From: Adiantum capillus-veneris
Lineage: Eukaryota; Streptophyta; Polypodiopsida; Polypodiales; Pteridaceae
Length of the DNA stretch: 64,000 nucleotides
Direction: 5' to 3'
Assembly: GCA_014529385.2 (NCBI GenBank)
Contig: CM043948.1
Coordinates: 23,426,451 to 23,490,450 of the forward strand
Part shown: piece after piece, positions 32,960 to 44,033 of the stretch
Numbering within the stretch: position 1 is the first letter of the stretch
Layout of the letters: every line of letters starts with the position of its first letter
Translations under genes and position numbers: made by a program
Notes under the pieces: model-generated
Databases searched by the model: none
What the model saw: the letters and a program-made list of their open reading frames with translations, nothing else
What the model was told of the DNA's origin: nothing

Positions 32960-32998
32960 AGCGGGATTGCAGTGGTACAGAAAGAAAAAGGGTCTCGC
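32935..32998 (+). promoter_or_regulatory. -1 programmed ribosomal frameshift signal with predicted pseudoknot
   Basis: In the gag-protease frame the codons are ATG GGT TTT, giving G GGT TTT, an X XXY YYZ slippery heptamer (32935-32941). After a 6-nt spacer, 32948-32959 pairs with 32967-32978 in a 12-bp stem with two G-U pairs. The loop bases 32961-32966 (GCGGGA) can pair with 32993-32998 (TCTCGC), one G-U, giving an H-type pseudoknot with a 14-nt A-rich crossing loop (32979-32992). The zero-frame stop TAA is at 32957. The -1 frame is open from here through pol. Confidence 0.8.
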
Positions 32999-35900
32999 CT
33001 GATCCAAAAATAGGTGAAGCATTTTCAAAGAGCTCCTTGGTAACAAAGAATGGATCAGTATGTTTTACAAAACTTGAAGATTTGAAGAGATGTGATAAGC
33101 AATATGTGCATAATGTACAAATGTGCATGAAAAAGAGTGGGTTGCTAGAGCCTACTGAAAATGTTTTGGGTTTGTGTGAACAAGTTTCTTTTGTAGATAC
33201 TATGGGTGAGCTTGATGCTATAATGAGGTCTAGTTTGCATCTTGAAAATGAAGTTGTGAAAGTTTGCTCTATGGAAATGTATCAAGTAATAGAAGCCTTT
33301 AAAGAAAGCCAAACAGTAGGCCCAGAAGTCCATGTTGAAACTAAATACAAGAGTGTAGCAAAGAAGGTGAAACCAGTAGCTTCACCCTTACCACCCAACA
33401 ATAGGGAAAAGATTGAACATGCTTCTTTACAACCAAGTTTGCGGAATCCTAAAAAGATCGGGCATACCTTCACAAAGGAGTCTTTTCAAGAGTTGCAGAT
33501 TGGTTGCGAGGAGTTTCTAACACAGGAGGAGACAAAGTGCTTCAAAGAAATGCTTTCAAAGCATGGTAAGGCTTTTGCATTTGAGCCACATGAGATAGGA
33601 TGTGTTGATCCTTATATTGTAGCTCCTATGGTAATTTTCACAATACCTCATGTGCGTTGGAATCTGCGGCCTATTCCGGTTCCAAAGGCTCATTTGCCAA
33701 AGTTGGTAGAGCTACTGAATGAGAAAATCAAAATGGGAATCTTGGAGCCTTCTTGTGCTCCATACTCAAACAGGTGGTTCACAGTTCCAAAGAAGAATGG
33801 TTCTCTACGCTTCATCCAAGATATGCAACCAGTGAACAAGGTTACAATTAGAAATGTAGGAACAGGTCCAATTGTGGATGAATTTGCAGAGGCGTTTGCA
33901 GGGAGGGCAATCTACTCAATGGGGGATCTCTACTCAGGGTATGATCAATTTCAGCTTGCAATCGAAAGCAGAGACTTGACAACCATGAGGACACCTTTGG
34001 GTTTGGTAAGGATGTGTATCTTGCCACAGGGAGCAACCAACTCGGTTGCACATATGATGAATGGGATGAATAAGGTTTTACGTGACTTTATTCCTCAAAT
34101 CACAATGCCTTTCATTGATGATTTGCCTATCAAAGGATGTGAAGAAAATGACAAAGATGAAGCTTTGGATCTCAAGGGATGTCGCAGGTTTGTGGTAAAT
34201 CACATAAATGATTGTGATAAAATTTTGTCTAGGTTGGAAGAAGTGAATCTTACATTTTCAGGGAAAAAGTCTATGTTTGGTGTCAAAGAAGTGCTCATTG
34301 TGGGGCACATGTGCGGGCCATATGGTAGGAAACCTTGTCCATCAAAGGTAGATGCCATCCAAAGAATGAAAGAAACATGTACTAGCATCACTGAGGTTAG
34401 AAGGTTTCTAGGAGCATGTGTCTTCTATGTTATTTGGATTCCACATTATGCACATGTAGCTGATCCTCTTTATCAGCTGCTTAGAAAGAATCAAAAGTTT
34501 AAATGGACAGAAGCACATGTAAAATCCATGAAAAAGCTAAAGGAGTTACTCCAGTCAGCAACGACTTTAAGAAAGGTAGACTATGAGTGTCAAAGGCCAG
34601 TGATTGTGACAGTAGATACCAGTCCTACAGGGATTGGATGGGCAATAGGGCAAGATGACAAAGAAGGACACAGGTATGTGGTAAGATTTGGAGCAAAGGT
34701 ACTAAGTGCTCGCCAAAGAAACTATCCACAGATAAAGAGAGAGTTATGGGGTATGGTTACAGCCTTGAAAGGTGGGAAAGAGTACCTAATTGGTGCATGT
34801 GTGGTTGTAGAAACAGATTGTCTACCACTTCTTGGGATGATTACAAGCTGCTCAACACCAGACATTGCTATGTTGCGGTGGATTGCCTACATTAAGTCCT
34901 TAAATCCCGAGTTTGAGCACATTGCAGGTAAAGACAATACAGTGGCAGATATGCTATCAAGGGCAAGGTATGAAGATGAGTCACAAATGATTGATGAGGG
35001 AGATGATGTAGGCACAAAATTCTATTCTATCTCTCATGTCAAAGGTAACAATGTCTGCATGACTAATTCACTTGAATTGTTCTTGAAAGATCTTTATGAA
35101 GGTGATTGGCTTTCTATTGGAAGGTACTTGAGTACTCTAACAAAACAGGATGATTGGTCTGAACAAGAATTCAAGAGAATACGCAGGAAAGCATATGGGT
35201 ACTTTTTAAGGGATGGTTACTTGTGGAAGCATCCTAAACAAAAGGGTGCTACACCACAACGGGTTATATGTAAAAAAGAGACTCAAGTAAAGCTCATGCA
35301 AGAGTTTCATGAGAGTCTATGGGCTGGACACAGGGGTGTGTGGGCAACCTTCTCCAAGTTGAAAGAAAAATACTGGTGGAAGGGTATGTATAAAGATGTA
35401 TCTCAGTTTGTAGAGTCATGTGTAACTTGTCAAATGTATTCAAATGTTCGACATCGTGATGGATTGCACCCTACATATCCACTAGCCATGCACTATAAAT
35501 GGGTTGTGGATCTAGTCACGATGCCTTTAGGACTCTGGCAGATGAGATACTTGGTTCTTGCACGAGAGGACCTAACTAACCAGGTTGAAGGAAGAGCATT
35601 AAGAGCTAAGACCACAGAAGCTGTGTGCAAATTCCTTCTTGATGAGGTGATTTGCCGTTATGGTTGTGTGGGAAAAATCACTGCAGATCGAGGTGAACTG
35701 GATGCCGAAGAAGCAAGGGAGTTCTTTTCTAGATTAGGGATCAAGCTTTCTCTTACTACAGCTTACAACCCTGAAGGCAATGGAAAGAGTGAAAGAGGGC
35801 ATCCTCCTATCATCAAAGCTTTGGCCAAGGCTTGCGAAGGAAGAATTGGTGAGTGGCCAAAACTGTTACCATATGCTTTATGGGCTGATCGTACAACACA

Positions 35901-36525
35901 TAGCTCAGTAACTGGCTACATGCCTGCGGAGCTAATGTATGGTCAAAAGCCAGTGATGCCGATTGAAGATACAATTCCTACATGGAATGTACTACCTTGG
36001 CAAGAGGGGCTTAGTAGGGAAGATCTCCTTGCACTGCGTATAAGGCAGCTAGAGAGAAGACCTGGAGACATTGAAGCTGCAAAAGAACGACTCAAAAATG
36101 CAAGGTTGAAAAACAAGGACTATTTTGATAAGCGACATCGACTCAGGAGCAAAGCAATTGACAAAGGTGACTGGGTTTTAGTGTATGATAGTAGCCTTGA
36201 TAACCAGCATACAGTCATGCGTAAGTTCTCAAAAAGATGGTTTGGACCGTATGTTGTAAAGCATGTGCATGAAAATGCTACTTACAGCTTGTCTGAACTA
36301 GATGGTACAGAAGTAAAGATTCCCATTGCAGGAAAAAGGATTAAAATGTTTAAGAGAAGAGGAGACAATGATCTCGAAGATATGGATGAGGAAGAAGGGA
36401 GAAACACAGGTGAAGATCAAAGTGAACATGAAGCCCTGGAATCATCCAGTGAAGAAGAAGACAAGGAAGATGTACAATCTTACAAAGAGACAATGTGGCA
36501 CATACCGGAGGATGTGCAGGTTTAG
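32941..36525 (+). CDS. gypsy pol: reverse transcriptase, RNase H, integrase
   Basis: Open in the -1 frame from the slippery site to TAG at 36523. The first in-frame ATG is only at 33121, which fits expression by frameshift. RT spans about 33600-34200 (LEPSCAPYSNRWFTVPKKNG, DLYSGYDQFQLAI, catalytic FIDDLPIKG at 34111). RNase H follows: TVDTSPTGIGWAIG near 34610, KRELWGM near 34735, ETDCLPLL near 34812. Integrase: H-x-H region FHESLWAGHRG near 35305, CVTC near 35420, then catalytic D in WVVDLVTMP (35500), D in ITADRGE (35680) and E in GNGKSERGH (35780), and KRWFGPYVV near 36235. No chromodomain is seen; the tail is very acidic. All catalytic residues I can locate are present. Confidence 0.93.
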   Translation, partial: WPSTIVKRDCSGTERKRVSPDPKIGEAFSKSSLVTKNGSVCFTKLEDLKRCDKQYVHNVQMCMKKSGLLEPTENVLGLCEQVSFVDTMGELDAIMRSSLHLENEVVKVCSMEMYQVIEAFKESQTVGPEVHVETKYKSVAKKVKPVASPLPPNNREKIEHASLQPSLRNPKKIGHTFTKESFQELQIGCEEFLTQEETKCFKEMLSKHGKAFAFEPHEIGCVDPYIVAPMVIFTIPHVRWNLRPIPVPKAHLPKLVELLNEKIKMGILEPSCAPYSNRWFTVPKKNGSLRFIQDMQPVNKVTIRNVGTGPIVDEFAEAFAGRAIYSMGDLYSGYDQFQLAIESRDLTTMRTPLGLVRMCILPQGATNSVAHMMNGMNKVLRDFIPQITMPFIDDLPIKGCEENDKDEALDLKGCRRFVVNHINDCDKILSRLEEVNLTFSGKKSMFGVKEVLIVGHMCGPYGRKPCPSKVDAIQRMKETCTSITEVRRFLGACVFYVIWIPHYAHVADPLYQLLRKNQKFKWTEAHVKSMKKLKELLQSATTLRKVDYECQRPVIVTVDTSPTGIGWAIGQDDKEGHRYVVRFGAKVLSARQRNYPQIKRELWGMVTALKGGKEYLIGACVVVETDCLPLLGMITSCSTPDIAMLRWIAYIKSLNPEFEHIAGKDNTVADMLSRARYEDESQMIDEGDDVGTKFYSISHVKGNNVCMTNSLELFLKDLYEGDWLSIGRYLSTLTKQDDWSEQEFKRIRRKAYGYFLRDGYLWKHPKQKGATPQRVICKKETQVKLMQEFHESLWAGHRGVWATFSKLKEKYWWKGMYKDVSQFVESCVTCQMYSNVRHRDGLHPTYPLAMHYKWVVDLVTMPLGLWQMRYLVLAREDLTNQVEGRALRAKTTEAVCKFLLDEVICRYGCVGKITADRGELDAEEAREFFSRLGIKLSLTTAYNPEGNGKSERGHPPIIKALAKACEGRIGEWPKLLPYALWADRTTHSSVTGYMPAELMYGQKPVMPIEDTIPTWNVLPWQEGLSREDLLALRIRQLERRPGDIEAAKERLKNARLKNKDYFDKRHRLRSKAIDKGDWVLVYDSSLDNQHTVMRKFSKRWFGPYVVKHVHENATYSLSELDGTEVKIPIAGKRIKMFKRRGDNDLEDMDEEEGRNTGEDQSEHEALESSSEEEDKEDVQSYKETMWHIPEDVQV

Positions 36526-36535
36526 AGGGGGTGGA
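36526..36535 (+). promoter_or_regulatory. polypurine tract of the gypsy element
   Basis: AGGGGGTGGA lies between the pol stop codon and the 3' LTR, with no other sequence between. Confidence 0.85.
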
Positions 36536-38543
36536 TGTCGTGCTGTGACACGTACATAGTGGGAACGCATGCTACAAAATCTATCTTGTATTTTTTTTAG
36601 ATACATAATTATATTTCCTATAATGTACATATGCATATGTAAGTATAAAAATAAGCTTTCTATCTCATCTTATTATTTATCTCAAGGGTAATGTATTCTT
36701 ACTTTACCATCAAAAAAATACTATGGGAAAAGTGTCAATAGCTCCGCCTCTTTAAGTTGGGGCAAAAAAAGCATTGATTCTTTATTTCTACTATTTCATT
36801 ATCATCTCACACCCTAGCTAGATCCTATATCTAGGGTAAACTCCAATATATATATATTCTATGTATTTTTTATACTTTTCTTATATTTCTTTTTAAATAG
36901 CTACTAGGAGAGAATCAAATCCTAGTGGGACACTAGGTGGCATGATTTCAAAGATACACTTATTTTAATGCATTATTGCAAGCATGATTACAAAACTTTG
37001 TCAAGGAGCAATGTCATGATTTCATATAGCATGAGGTGTCCTTTGGAATCAAATGAAAGTCTAGGCTAAGGGGACCACATGAAGACTTTTGCTGCCAGAA
37101 ATGGACCCTATTTTGATGAATTTTTTACACAAGGTTCCAATCCGAATTGGAGAATGATTTTAAAATGAAAATCGTAGCTAATGAGCTGAAGTTTCTGCCC
37201 ATATTTTTACTTTTTTATTTGGAGCTACGATTGAGGAGATATGATCAAAATACTGGACCCCAGTCTGCCCACATCATGCAGGGACAGCTCATTTCCAACT
37301 TTTCCAATTCCTGTTCACACTGGCTCCTCTCTTCTTGTGTAAACCCTTGTGGGTTCCCTTCACCTATAAAAGGGGACCTCTTCTTCCTTGGAAGGAACTC
37401 AAGCATTCAAGCCATTGATGAGAGGAATTCTTGAGGGAGTGAGTAGTAATGCCTAATTGTACTTAGCCCCATTAACATAAGCCCAAGCCTACACTTTCTC
37501 CTAGAGGAAAACTAGCCATTCTTGTACGCCATCCTTGGAGGATCAACTCTAATCAAAGAAGGTGTCGTACTTGGCGTATCAATCAACGTTGAATTCTCCC
37601 CTCTTCTTCTCTCTCCCATCAATAATGGTGCCGAAGGGTTTCAAGTAAGATGTGTTCTACATTGATGTTTTCTTGATTTCTTGTTGTTTTCATTTTCATC
37701 TCTAATCCAACATATATAAATGTATCTAATCTCATCTCCTTAACCAAACCTATCTCTCTCATTCTTAGTAATTCATCCTCTCTAGGTTCTCTTTGCTACA
37801 GGTACATCTCTCCCCGCAGTATCCTTATTGTCTACGGGCAAGAATAGGACTTGGGAGGGAAACTTCTCATCTCTTCACTTCTCTCATATCTACATTTCTC
37901 ACATACTATCCTAGATGAATAACCCACATGATGATCATTTCTATCGCTTTCACTCTGTACGATCTATTAGAATTAACGTATGGATTAGTCGTAAAATACA
38001 CTTTCAACAACGTATAGTGTTTCTCTTCGGCCCTGAAAGGCTCAATGAAATACTTCTATCACCCGATCCCATCATACTACCTCTCATAGACTATAATTTT
38101 TCTTTTGATGTAAGCGTAGTTATCTTGCTATGAACCAAGAGGATTTGTACACACAATTAATCCCAATCACTAGACAAAATATATATATTATGGTAAGCAC
38201 AAAACTACAATTCCAAAGAACAATTCGTAGCCTATTTGGTCAGCCAAGATTGAATGCCATTAACTCATCCATTAACCCTTTCATATTACCCATGATACGA
38301 TATGACCATAGCCTTGATGTTTTCATCTTCGTATTGTTTTGACATTCTCTTTTGCGTTCTTTCTTTGTGTGTGTGAATGCAAGAGAGAAAGAGTGAGTCT
38401 TCTTTGATTGCACTTCTTTCCAAACCCTAGTCTTCATGGCATCTATGGTTTAACTCCTTCATATAGTTTTTGTTGAGTTCTCTCACAAACTCTCACAGCC
38501 ATAAGCCCGGTGCTTTCCTGGCAAGACCGCAAATTTCTCGACA
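36536..38543 (+). repeat. 3' LTR of the young gypsy element
   Basis: 2008 bp, same as 28523-30530 apart from four substitutions noted by eye. The small-ORF pair is repeated unchanged at 37915-38133 and 38130-38342. ACGT follows at 38544. Confidence 0.95.
37915..38342 (+). CDS. second copy of LTR small ORFs A and B
   Basis: Identical protein sequences to 29902-30329. ORF A is 37915-38133 and ORF B 38130-38342, again overlapping by ATGA. In the 3' LTR they lie downstream of the TATA box at 37365 and could be read only from a 3' LTR-initiated or read-through transcript. Confidence 0.4.
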
Positions 38544-39483
38544 ACGTGGTGTTAGTGGAGGTCATAAGTGACTCTCGATGCTCAAAAATGGCTGAAATGA
38601 GCATCGCAATAGAGAGTCCACATCGTGGTTGGGAGAGGAAGGTATGTAGGGAGAGCTCATGGATGAATATATGGGGAAAAGAGGACCTAATGTGGTCAAA
38701 AGCTGAGCACTCAAGTAGTGTGTGGTACTCATTCTCTTGCACTTGACGAGGGCATAAGGTGCAAAGTCGAGGAGACTCCTCATGAGTGCCCCAACGTCCT
38801 GTCTCGCAGCGTAGAGAATGGGAGCTAAGATGAATGGAGGCAATGGTGCAGATTGCACTCAACGGGATGGGCTCAAGGATGTAGGGATGGGTTCGGTTAC
38901 CTCGTTTAGAGAAGAAGAGAGATTTGTAGTTTGGGGCAATGTGTGTGGTGTAATGGCTGAAGCGAGAACCTCCGAATTTCTCCCAAGCCGTGATACATTG
39001 GCGTTGTAAGAAGGCCTCATTAACTTGGGAGTCGATCGATGCATCCTTGACCAAGTGACATACATCCCATCTTCCAAACCATTTCTTGATGTCAAGCATC
39101 CACCCCGAACTTAGTATTTTGCTCTTGCATGTCTTTTGGACCTTTTGACTTGCTTCATATGTGATTCTAGGAAGTCGATACAAAGGGCTACGTTGTGTCT
39201 TAAGCATGTGCTCCACAACCCTTTGCATGCCCAAGACCTCAATGGGAAGCAATACAGACTCAAGAAGTAAGAGCATGTAGGGTGTTTGTGTCTTGACTTG
39301 GAGAAAGTGGGTGAGAAAACACTTTTGTACATTCTCAAACTCTTTCCAAGTAGACTTCTCGATGCTACCACCCCACACCTCCACTCCATAAAGAAGCACC
39401 GGTGTCACCAATGTGTCAAAGAGGTAACTCTTTGAGAGCCCAACACTTGATCTCTCTCGCATTGCACATGTCCTCAAATGCAT
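38544..39483 (-). pseudogene. LINE2 ORF2 C-terminal part
   Basis: Open minus-strand frame (the last 34 codons before its TAA at 38443 belong to the inserted LTR). It starts in the RT thumb (FDTLVTPVLLYGVEVWGGS), continues through a helical region, and has a zinc motif near 38735-38790: CTLCPRQVQENEYHTLLEC, C-x2-C-x9-H-x4-C. The original stop is restored when the target site is rejoined (ACG TGA). This segment itself is intact. Confidence 0.8.
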
Positions 39484-40619
39484 AATAAGCCCTCTTTATG
39501 CCTTCCAAGCGACGCATTGCGCAATCCTTCCATTTATGATTGGATGGAGCCTCAAGGTCAAGGTACTTGAAGCTATCTACCACTTCAAGTTTCTCATTGT
39601 TGTATACAATGTATGGATTTTTGTCATTGAGGGTCTTTACAAGCATAACCTTGGTTTTGGATCCATTCACGATCAGCCCGCTATGTAGGCAAAAGCGTTC
39701 CAAGACACTCATAATCTTTTGTGTATCTTCTAAGGTATGTGCCAAGAGCACTACATCATCGGCATAAAGCAAAAGCATGATCACCGCATTTCTGATCTTA
39801 ACCTCTTATATGCCTTCTTGTTGCATAAAATCAAGAACCATGCATTCCAATTCATCAACGAGTAGCCCAAACAGGGTTGGGAAAGTGGGCATTCTTGTTT
39901 GACACCAATTGGCAATGGTGCTTGCAAAAAATTCTGAAATTCCATCTCCCATACGTAGTCAAAATATCACTTTTTGGTAGATGCGAAAGACTACATGCAT
40001 AAATTCTCTCGGCACTTGAAGGCTTTGCATACGTCTCCAAAGTTTCATCGCACTACCATGTCAAAAGCTTTCTTGAAATCCACAAAGCAACAATACAATT
40101 TTTTTCCTTTCAATCGAGACGCTTCCATAAGAACTCGAAGAGTGACAAGGTGATCAATAGTGCTATGATGCTTTCAAAAACCTGCTTGGCCAAGTGCATG
40201 TTTGCCGTTCTTTTCAGCCGATTAACTTATCTTCATCTCCATGATACATCCAAATAACTTTGCCATCAAAGAACCAAGCATTATAATGCGATAGTTGTTC
40301 ACATTGTTTACATCTCCTCCTTTGTGCAAAGGTTTGATCCAATTGCACTCCAATCATGAGGCATGCCATGCTGAAGTGCAAGGTTAAACATATCGCGTAT
40401 CCAATATCGTGTTTTCTTGCTTGTCCATTTAATCATTTCACCCTTGACACCTTGAAGGTCCCCTTCCTTGCGAGTAGCAAGTTTCTCAAGCGCGCAGCAT
40501 ACATCTTCAATGGTAAAGAAGGGAGACATAAATAGAAGGGAGCTACAACACTCCATCTTATCAACATTGGGTTGCTCATAGAGGTTCTTGCAATGCGTAT
40601 ACATATCCTCAAGACTCAA
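39416..40619 (-). pseudogene. LINE2 RT domain
   Basis: Fragments in more than one minus frame. 40308-40619 reads EDVCCALEKLATRKEGDLQG and MFNLALQHGMPHDW (RT N-terminal blocks). 39416-39784 reads the catalytic LLYADDVVLLAHT and then GLIVNGSKTKVM and FKYLDLE. Between them (39785-40307) RT fingers/palm text is broken by stops. A frame change joins it to the C-terminal part near 39450. Confidence 0.8.
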
Positions 40620-40658
40620 GTCACCAAAGCTCTCAACACGCTTGCCTTTTAGATTTTT

Positions 40659-42079
40659 TCAAAACTTGCCACATGCATGTGCTTTCTCTTGCGCTAAAAG
40701 AAGTTGTTTTTTGACTTCCCACCTTCTCCTCTTTTTTTGAACAAGTGCTTTGTATGTGTGTGGACGTTCCAAGTAAACTTCCTTGTCTTTGCTTGCATCC
40801 AACCTTAGCAAGTGTTTTCGGTCTTGACTACATTCCATGTCAAACCATTTCTTCTTGGTGCTACCCTTCTTAGACCTTTTGCAAGACATGTGTTTCACCG
40901 AAAAACATTCCTTCGTACAAGAGCAAATTACTTCTTTGAAAACTTTTCACTTGCATTCTGATGTTGGTGGGCTCTCTTGATGCTCTGTCATGCTTAACAT
41001 TTGGTCCACCATATCATCATATATAAGTGCTCGTTTGAAGTCTAGACGTAGGTACGAATGATTCACAACATGATTGGAGGCTACATGCTCAGGTCTTTTA
41101 CCACACTTGAGGTCAATACATAACATCCTATGATCCGATTCCGGATTCCATTCACCAAGTGTAAAGCTTTGTATGCATTCTAGAGTGGCTTTTGAAAACA
41201 ACATATAGTCAATCACGCTATCACCATTGTGCTTTCTACATATAAAGTCATTGGTGCCTTGTCATAGAGATACACCATTTGCAATAAGCATTCCGGTACT
41301 ATTGCACATATAGAAGTGACTTTCCATAGTGATCCAGTTATTTTGCATCATTAGAACTTCAATTATACATGTATGAGTCATCCATTCTTCTTGAGACATG
41401 CGGCATGTCGACTTGTTGTGTGTCATGTTGTAACGTATTTGTGCGAGCATTCATGTCTCCAAAGACAATGACTTCACCCAGGTCCTTGTAATGAGCAATG
41501 TCTTCCCCTAGTTCAACAAAGGACTGATCTCTATCCATATCTAAGCGAGTATAAAAATTGGAGTCATATAGTGAGGAATGTAGCAACCAGCCACAAACAC
41601 GACTTGACCATTTGGTGGGTGATTTTAAGCCATAAGTAGCATTTATACTTATCTTCTTTGACAATGGAAACATCTTTCAAAACCTTTTTGGTCATACATG
41701 CTACGCCTCCTTGGCCTCTACGTTGCTTTGCATTTTTGGCCCACATCATGCTCCCATTTTCGACAAGAAGTATCACATCGCAGTCATTGGTAAGCTCATC
41801 AATGCCAATTCCCACATTCCATGGATACCCATTACAATTCCAAAAGCTTATTTGCAAGCGTGAGTTGGTCTCATAGATCACATGTCCCTATTTGTTGGGT
41901 GGACTTGCATCCTCCTCAAGTGGCTTTTGTTCTTGAGATGACACCTTAACCTTCTTGCTTCTTTCCTCATATGCATTTTGTTGCATAAGAATGCGATCCT
42001 CATATACATTACAACCCATTACTTTGAGGTAGATCCAACTATTGTCAAGGATGATCTTTCTCTTTACCTCATCAGCCAT
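40659..42079 (-). pseudogene. LINE2 endonuclease and linker
   Basis: From 42079 a short basic N-terminus, then ISFWNCNGYPWNVGIGIDEL near 41850 (start of the EEP fold), QGGVACMTKK near 41700, EVIVFGDMNARTN near 41455 (GDMNAR box) and EWNPESDHRMLCIDL near 41140 (SDH box). A Lys-rich linker follows at 40659-40898. Stops and frame changes at about 41564, 41360 and 41262 break it. Confidence 0.8.
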
Positions 42080-42176
42080 GGTACATATATTAGGTCTTTC
42101 TCTCGAGCGAGGGACTCTCTCTATCCACCCAACAAACTGAACAAGAAATGGGGCCTCAAGTGGAGCTCAAAATAGT

Positions 42177-42767
42177 GGGTGTATAGATTTTAATGCTTGT
42201 GGAGCTTTGCAATTCCTATAAAGCATATCTTTCTTGCATGGTTGATATTGCATCAAGGCATCTGGACTGGCCAAAGAGATCTTGAACTTGGTATTGGGGA
42301 TGGGAGATGTTAGAGGTGCAATTCCCCAGAAGATCTTCACCACATCTTTGTGAACTGTCCTGCCAATTCCTCAAAGCTCATGTCTCTGGGCATGAGTTGC
42401 AAAGAGGTCCATCCCTCACAATTCTCAGCACATGAATTATTGATTGGTGAATGTATTAGAATGGATATTCCACTCTGGAATATGTGGAGAATGGTTAACT
42501 TGTGGACCTGCTAGAGTCAGAGAATAGAGACTATCTTTTAGCAAAAATTGGAGGAAGATTTGTCCATCAATTAAAGAAAATTACTGCCCCTTCTCTCAGC
42601 CAGATGAAGGACATGGCTAGTGGCCCTTTGTATTTTATCCAAAGAGAGCACAAATGGCAGTTTTGGAAGGAACTTATGCTCAGATGTTACTCAAGAGAGA
42701 GATTGATTATGGCTTTTGCATGTCTAGAACTCTAGCCTTCGTTTTGTATAAGTGATGCCTCTCCCCT
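42177..42767 (+). pseudogene. LINE1 ORF2 C-terminal zf-RVT part
   Basis: Plus strand: WSFAIPIKHIFLAWLILHQG, IWTGQRDLELGIGDGRC, then EDLHHIFVNCPANSS, the usual zf-RVT order (C, C, H, C). It continues with decayed text to about 42735 and the 3' UTR start. The copia element at 42768 interrupts it; the 3' UTR and poly(A) resume after 46592. Confidence 0.8.
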
Positions 42768-42958
42768 TGAAGGGGATCGGGGAGCACCACAGACGGAGAG
42801 TGAGAGAGAGAAGGAGACACACGACACACAGATATAGGTGGGGAGACTCAAAGGAGTGAGCAGTCCCCTATACACTTATGATATGTATAAGGTATACAAG
42901 TCAGTGGGCGCCCAGACTCTGGGCGACCGGGCAAGGCACATGCGCTTATATCCCAACA
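42768..42958 (-). repeat. 3' LTR of the deleted copia element
   Basis: 191 bp. On the minus strand it starts TGTTGGGATATAAGCGC and ends CCCCTTCA. It differs from 46402-46592 mainly in its first 30 bases. Confidence 0.88.
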
Positions 42959-43037
42959 ACCTCCCACTTAAAGGCGACTGTGCCTTTAAGCAAGAGAACC
43001 TAGTCTAAAGACTACAAAAGGTGAGAGAAAACCGCTC

Positions 43038-43388
43038 TCAACCGATGCCCACTGGCTGGCTGTGATCGTGTGCATCCGGCTGTCCTGCTCCCGTGTAAGT
43101 CCATACACCACCAGACATACCGCACACGTACTGCAAGTATGTACGCAATACTTGCATATCTCCCTCATGCACTATGCCATCATCAGTCAACAACCGACTG
43201 ACAACCCCAACTGCAAATGCTCCCACTGCAGCTGCGATATCCGGTCTCAAGATCAGCATCTCATACATGAGACCACCGAATGCTGATGCAATGCTAACGG
43301 GCTCTGCTAGCTCTACGGAGCATGCATCAACATATATATCCCTGGCAATAGGCATCTCTGACTGACAAGGCGTGTCAGCCACATGCAT
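43038..43388 (-). pseudogene. copia RT C-terminal remnant
   Basis: Reads IASAFGGLMYEMLILRPDIA then VLRTYLQYVCG, matching the YASAVGSLMYAM...RPDI...LRYLKGT region at the end of copia RT. RNase H beyond it is missing. At 43524-43844 a repetitive Ser/Glu-rich stretch (SSSESQQ, CSSESRQ) probably derives from the spacer between integrase and RT. Confidence 0.7.
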
Positions 43389-44033
43389 CTCCTAACTGTC
43401 CACAAAAGACGCATCAACTTGTCATGCAACCTCAGAGCAAACCAGTTGCTCTAGGTGTCTGCTGGAAGACATATCCTGCATAACTATATCCCCATGCTCA
43501 TTGTCGAGCATAGAAAGGAATGACTACATAATCGCTGACATCTCAGCCTCCTCTGCAATCATCCACTGCAAACATGACCACTCAATCTGTTGTGACTCAC
43601 TAGAGCTCTCATGCTCTAACTCCGTATGCGTAGACTCTTGCACAACGTCCTCCTGTCGTGACTCACTAGAGCAAGATCGCTCTACCTGTCTATCCTGCAT
43701 AGAAGTATCTCGCACAACTGACTCTCTGCTTTGCTCAGTCACTAGCAAAGCATGCATGTCTGACTCTGTCACCTCTCTGTGTGATCGCTCAAGTCGTGCC
43801 CTAACTGTGTGCACAACGAGCTCACTACTCTGCACTCCATGCAAAGCACCCTGTAACCCATGAGCAAAAGAGACTGTCCGGGTCTCTCGCTCTCTGCATG
43901 GCTATAACAAGATTGAGACTCGACCATCTCGCACCAGTACTATGTGCAATGGGTACCATGTGCCAACTCTAGCACCTCTCGCAATCACTAGCGAACCCAA
44001 ATGCAACGCAAAAGATCGCTCAAGCAGCGATAC

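Larger units (their letters stand above)
28523..38543 (+). mobile_element. young full-length Ty3/gypsy retrotransposon
   Basis: 10,021 bp with two 2008-bp LTRs, PBS, gag-protease, pol (RT, RNase H, integrase in that order) and PPT. Flanks share ACGT (28519-28522 and 38544-38547), a 4-bp duplication. By eye the LTRs differ at only four sites (28621/36634, 28958/36971, 29217/37230, 30427/38440), so insertion is recent. The element sits in LINE2 exactly at its stop codon. Its RT box is FIDD, unlike the usual plant Y-x-DD. A TGA at 32756 separates gag-protease from the frameshift site, so this copy is probably defective for pol. Confidence 0.95.
38544..42090 (-). mobile_element. LINE2 main body (non-L1-type LINE), split by the gypsy element
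   Basis: Minus-strand LINE with endonuclease, RT and a terminal CCHC region but no RNase H seen. Its 5' end is near 42080-42176 and its 3' end at 28439, with the gypsy element between 28522 and 38544. The combination of AP-like endonuclease, YADD RT, C-terminal zinc motif and microsatellite tail suggests an RTE/CR1-like clade. It sits inside LINE1; target duplications were not resolved. Confidence 0.78.
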
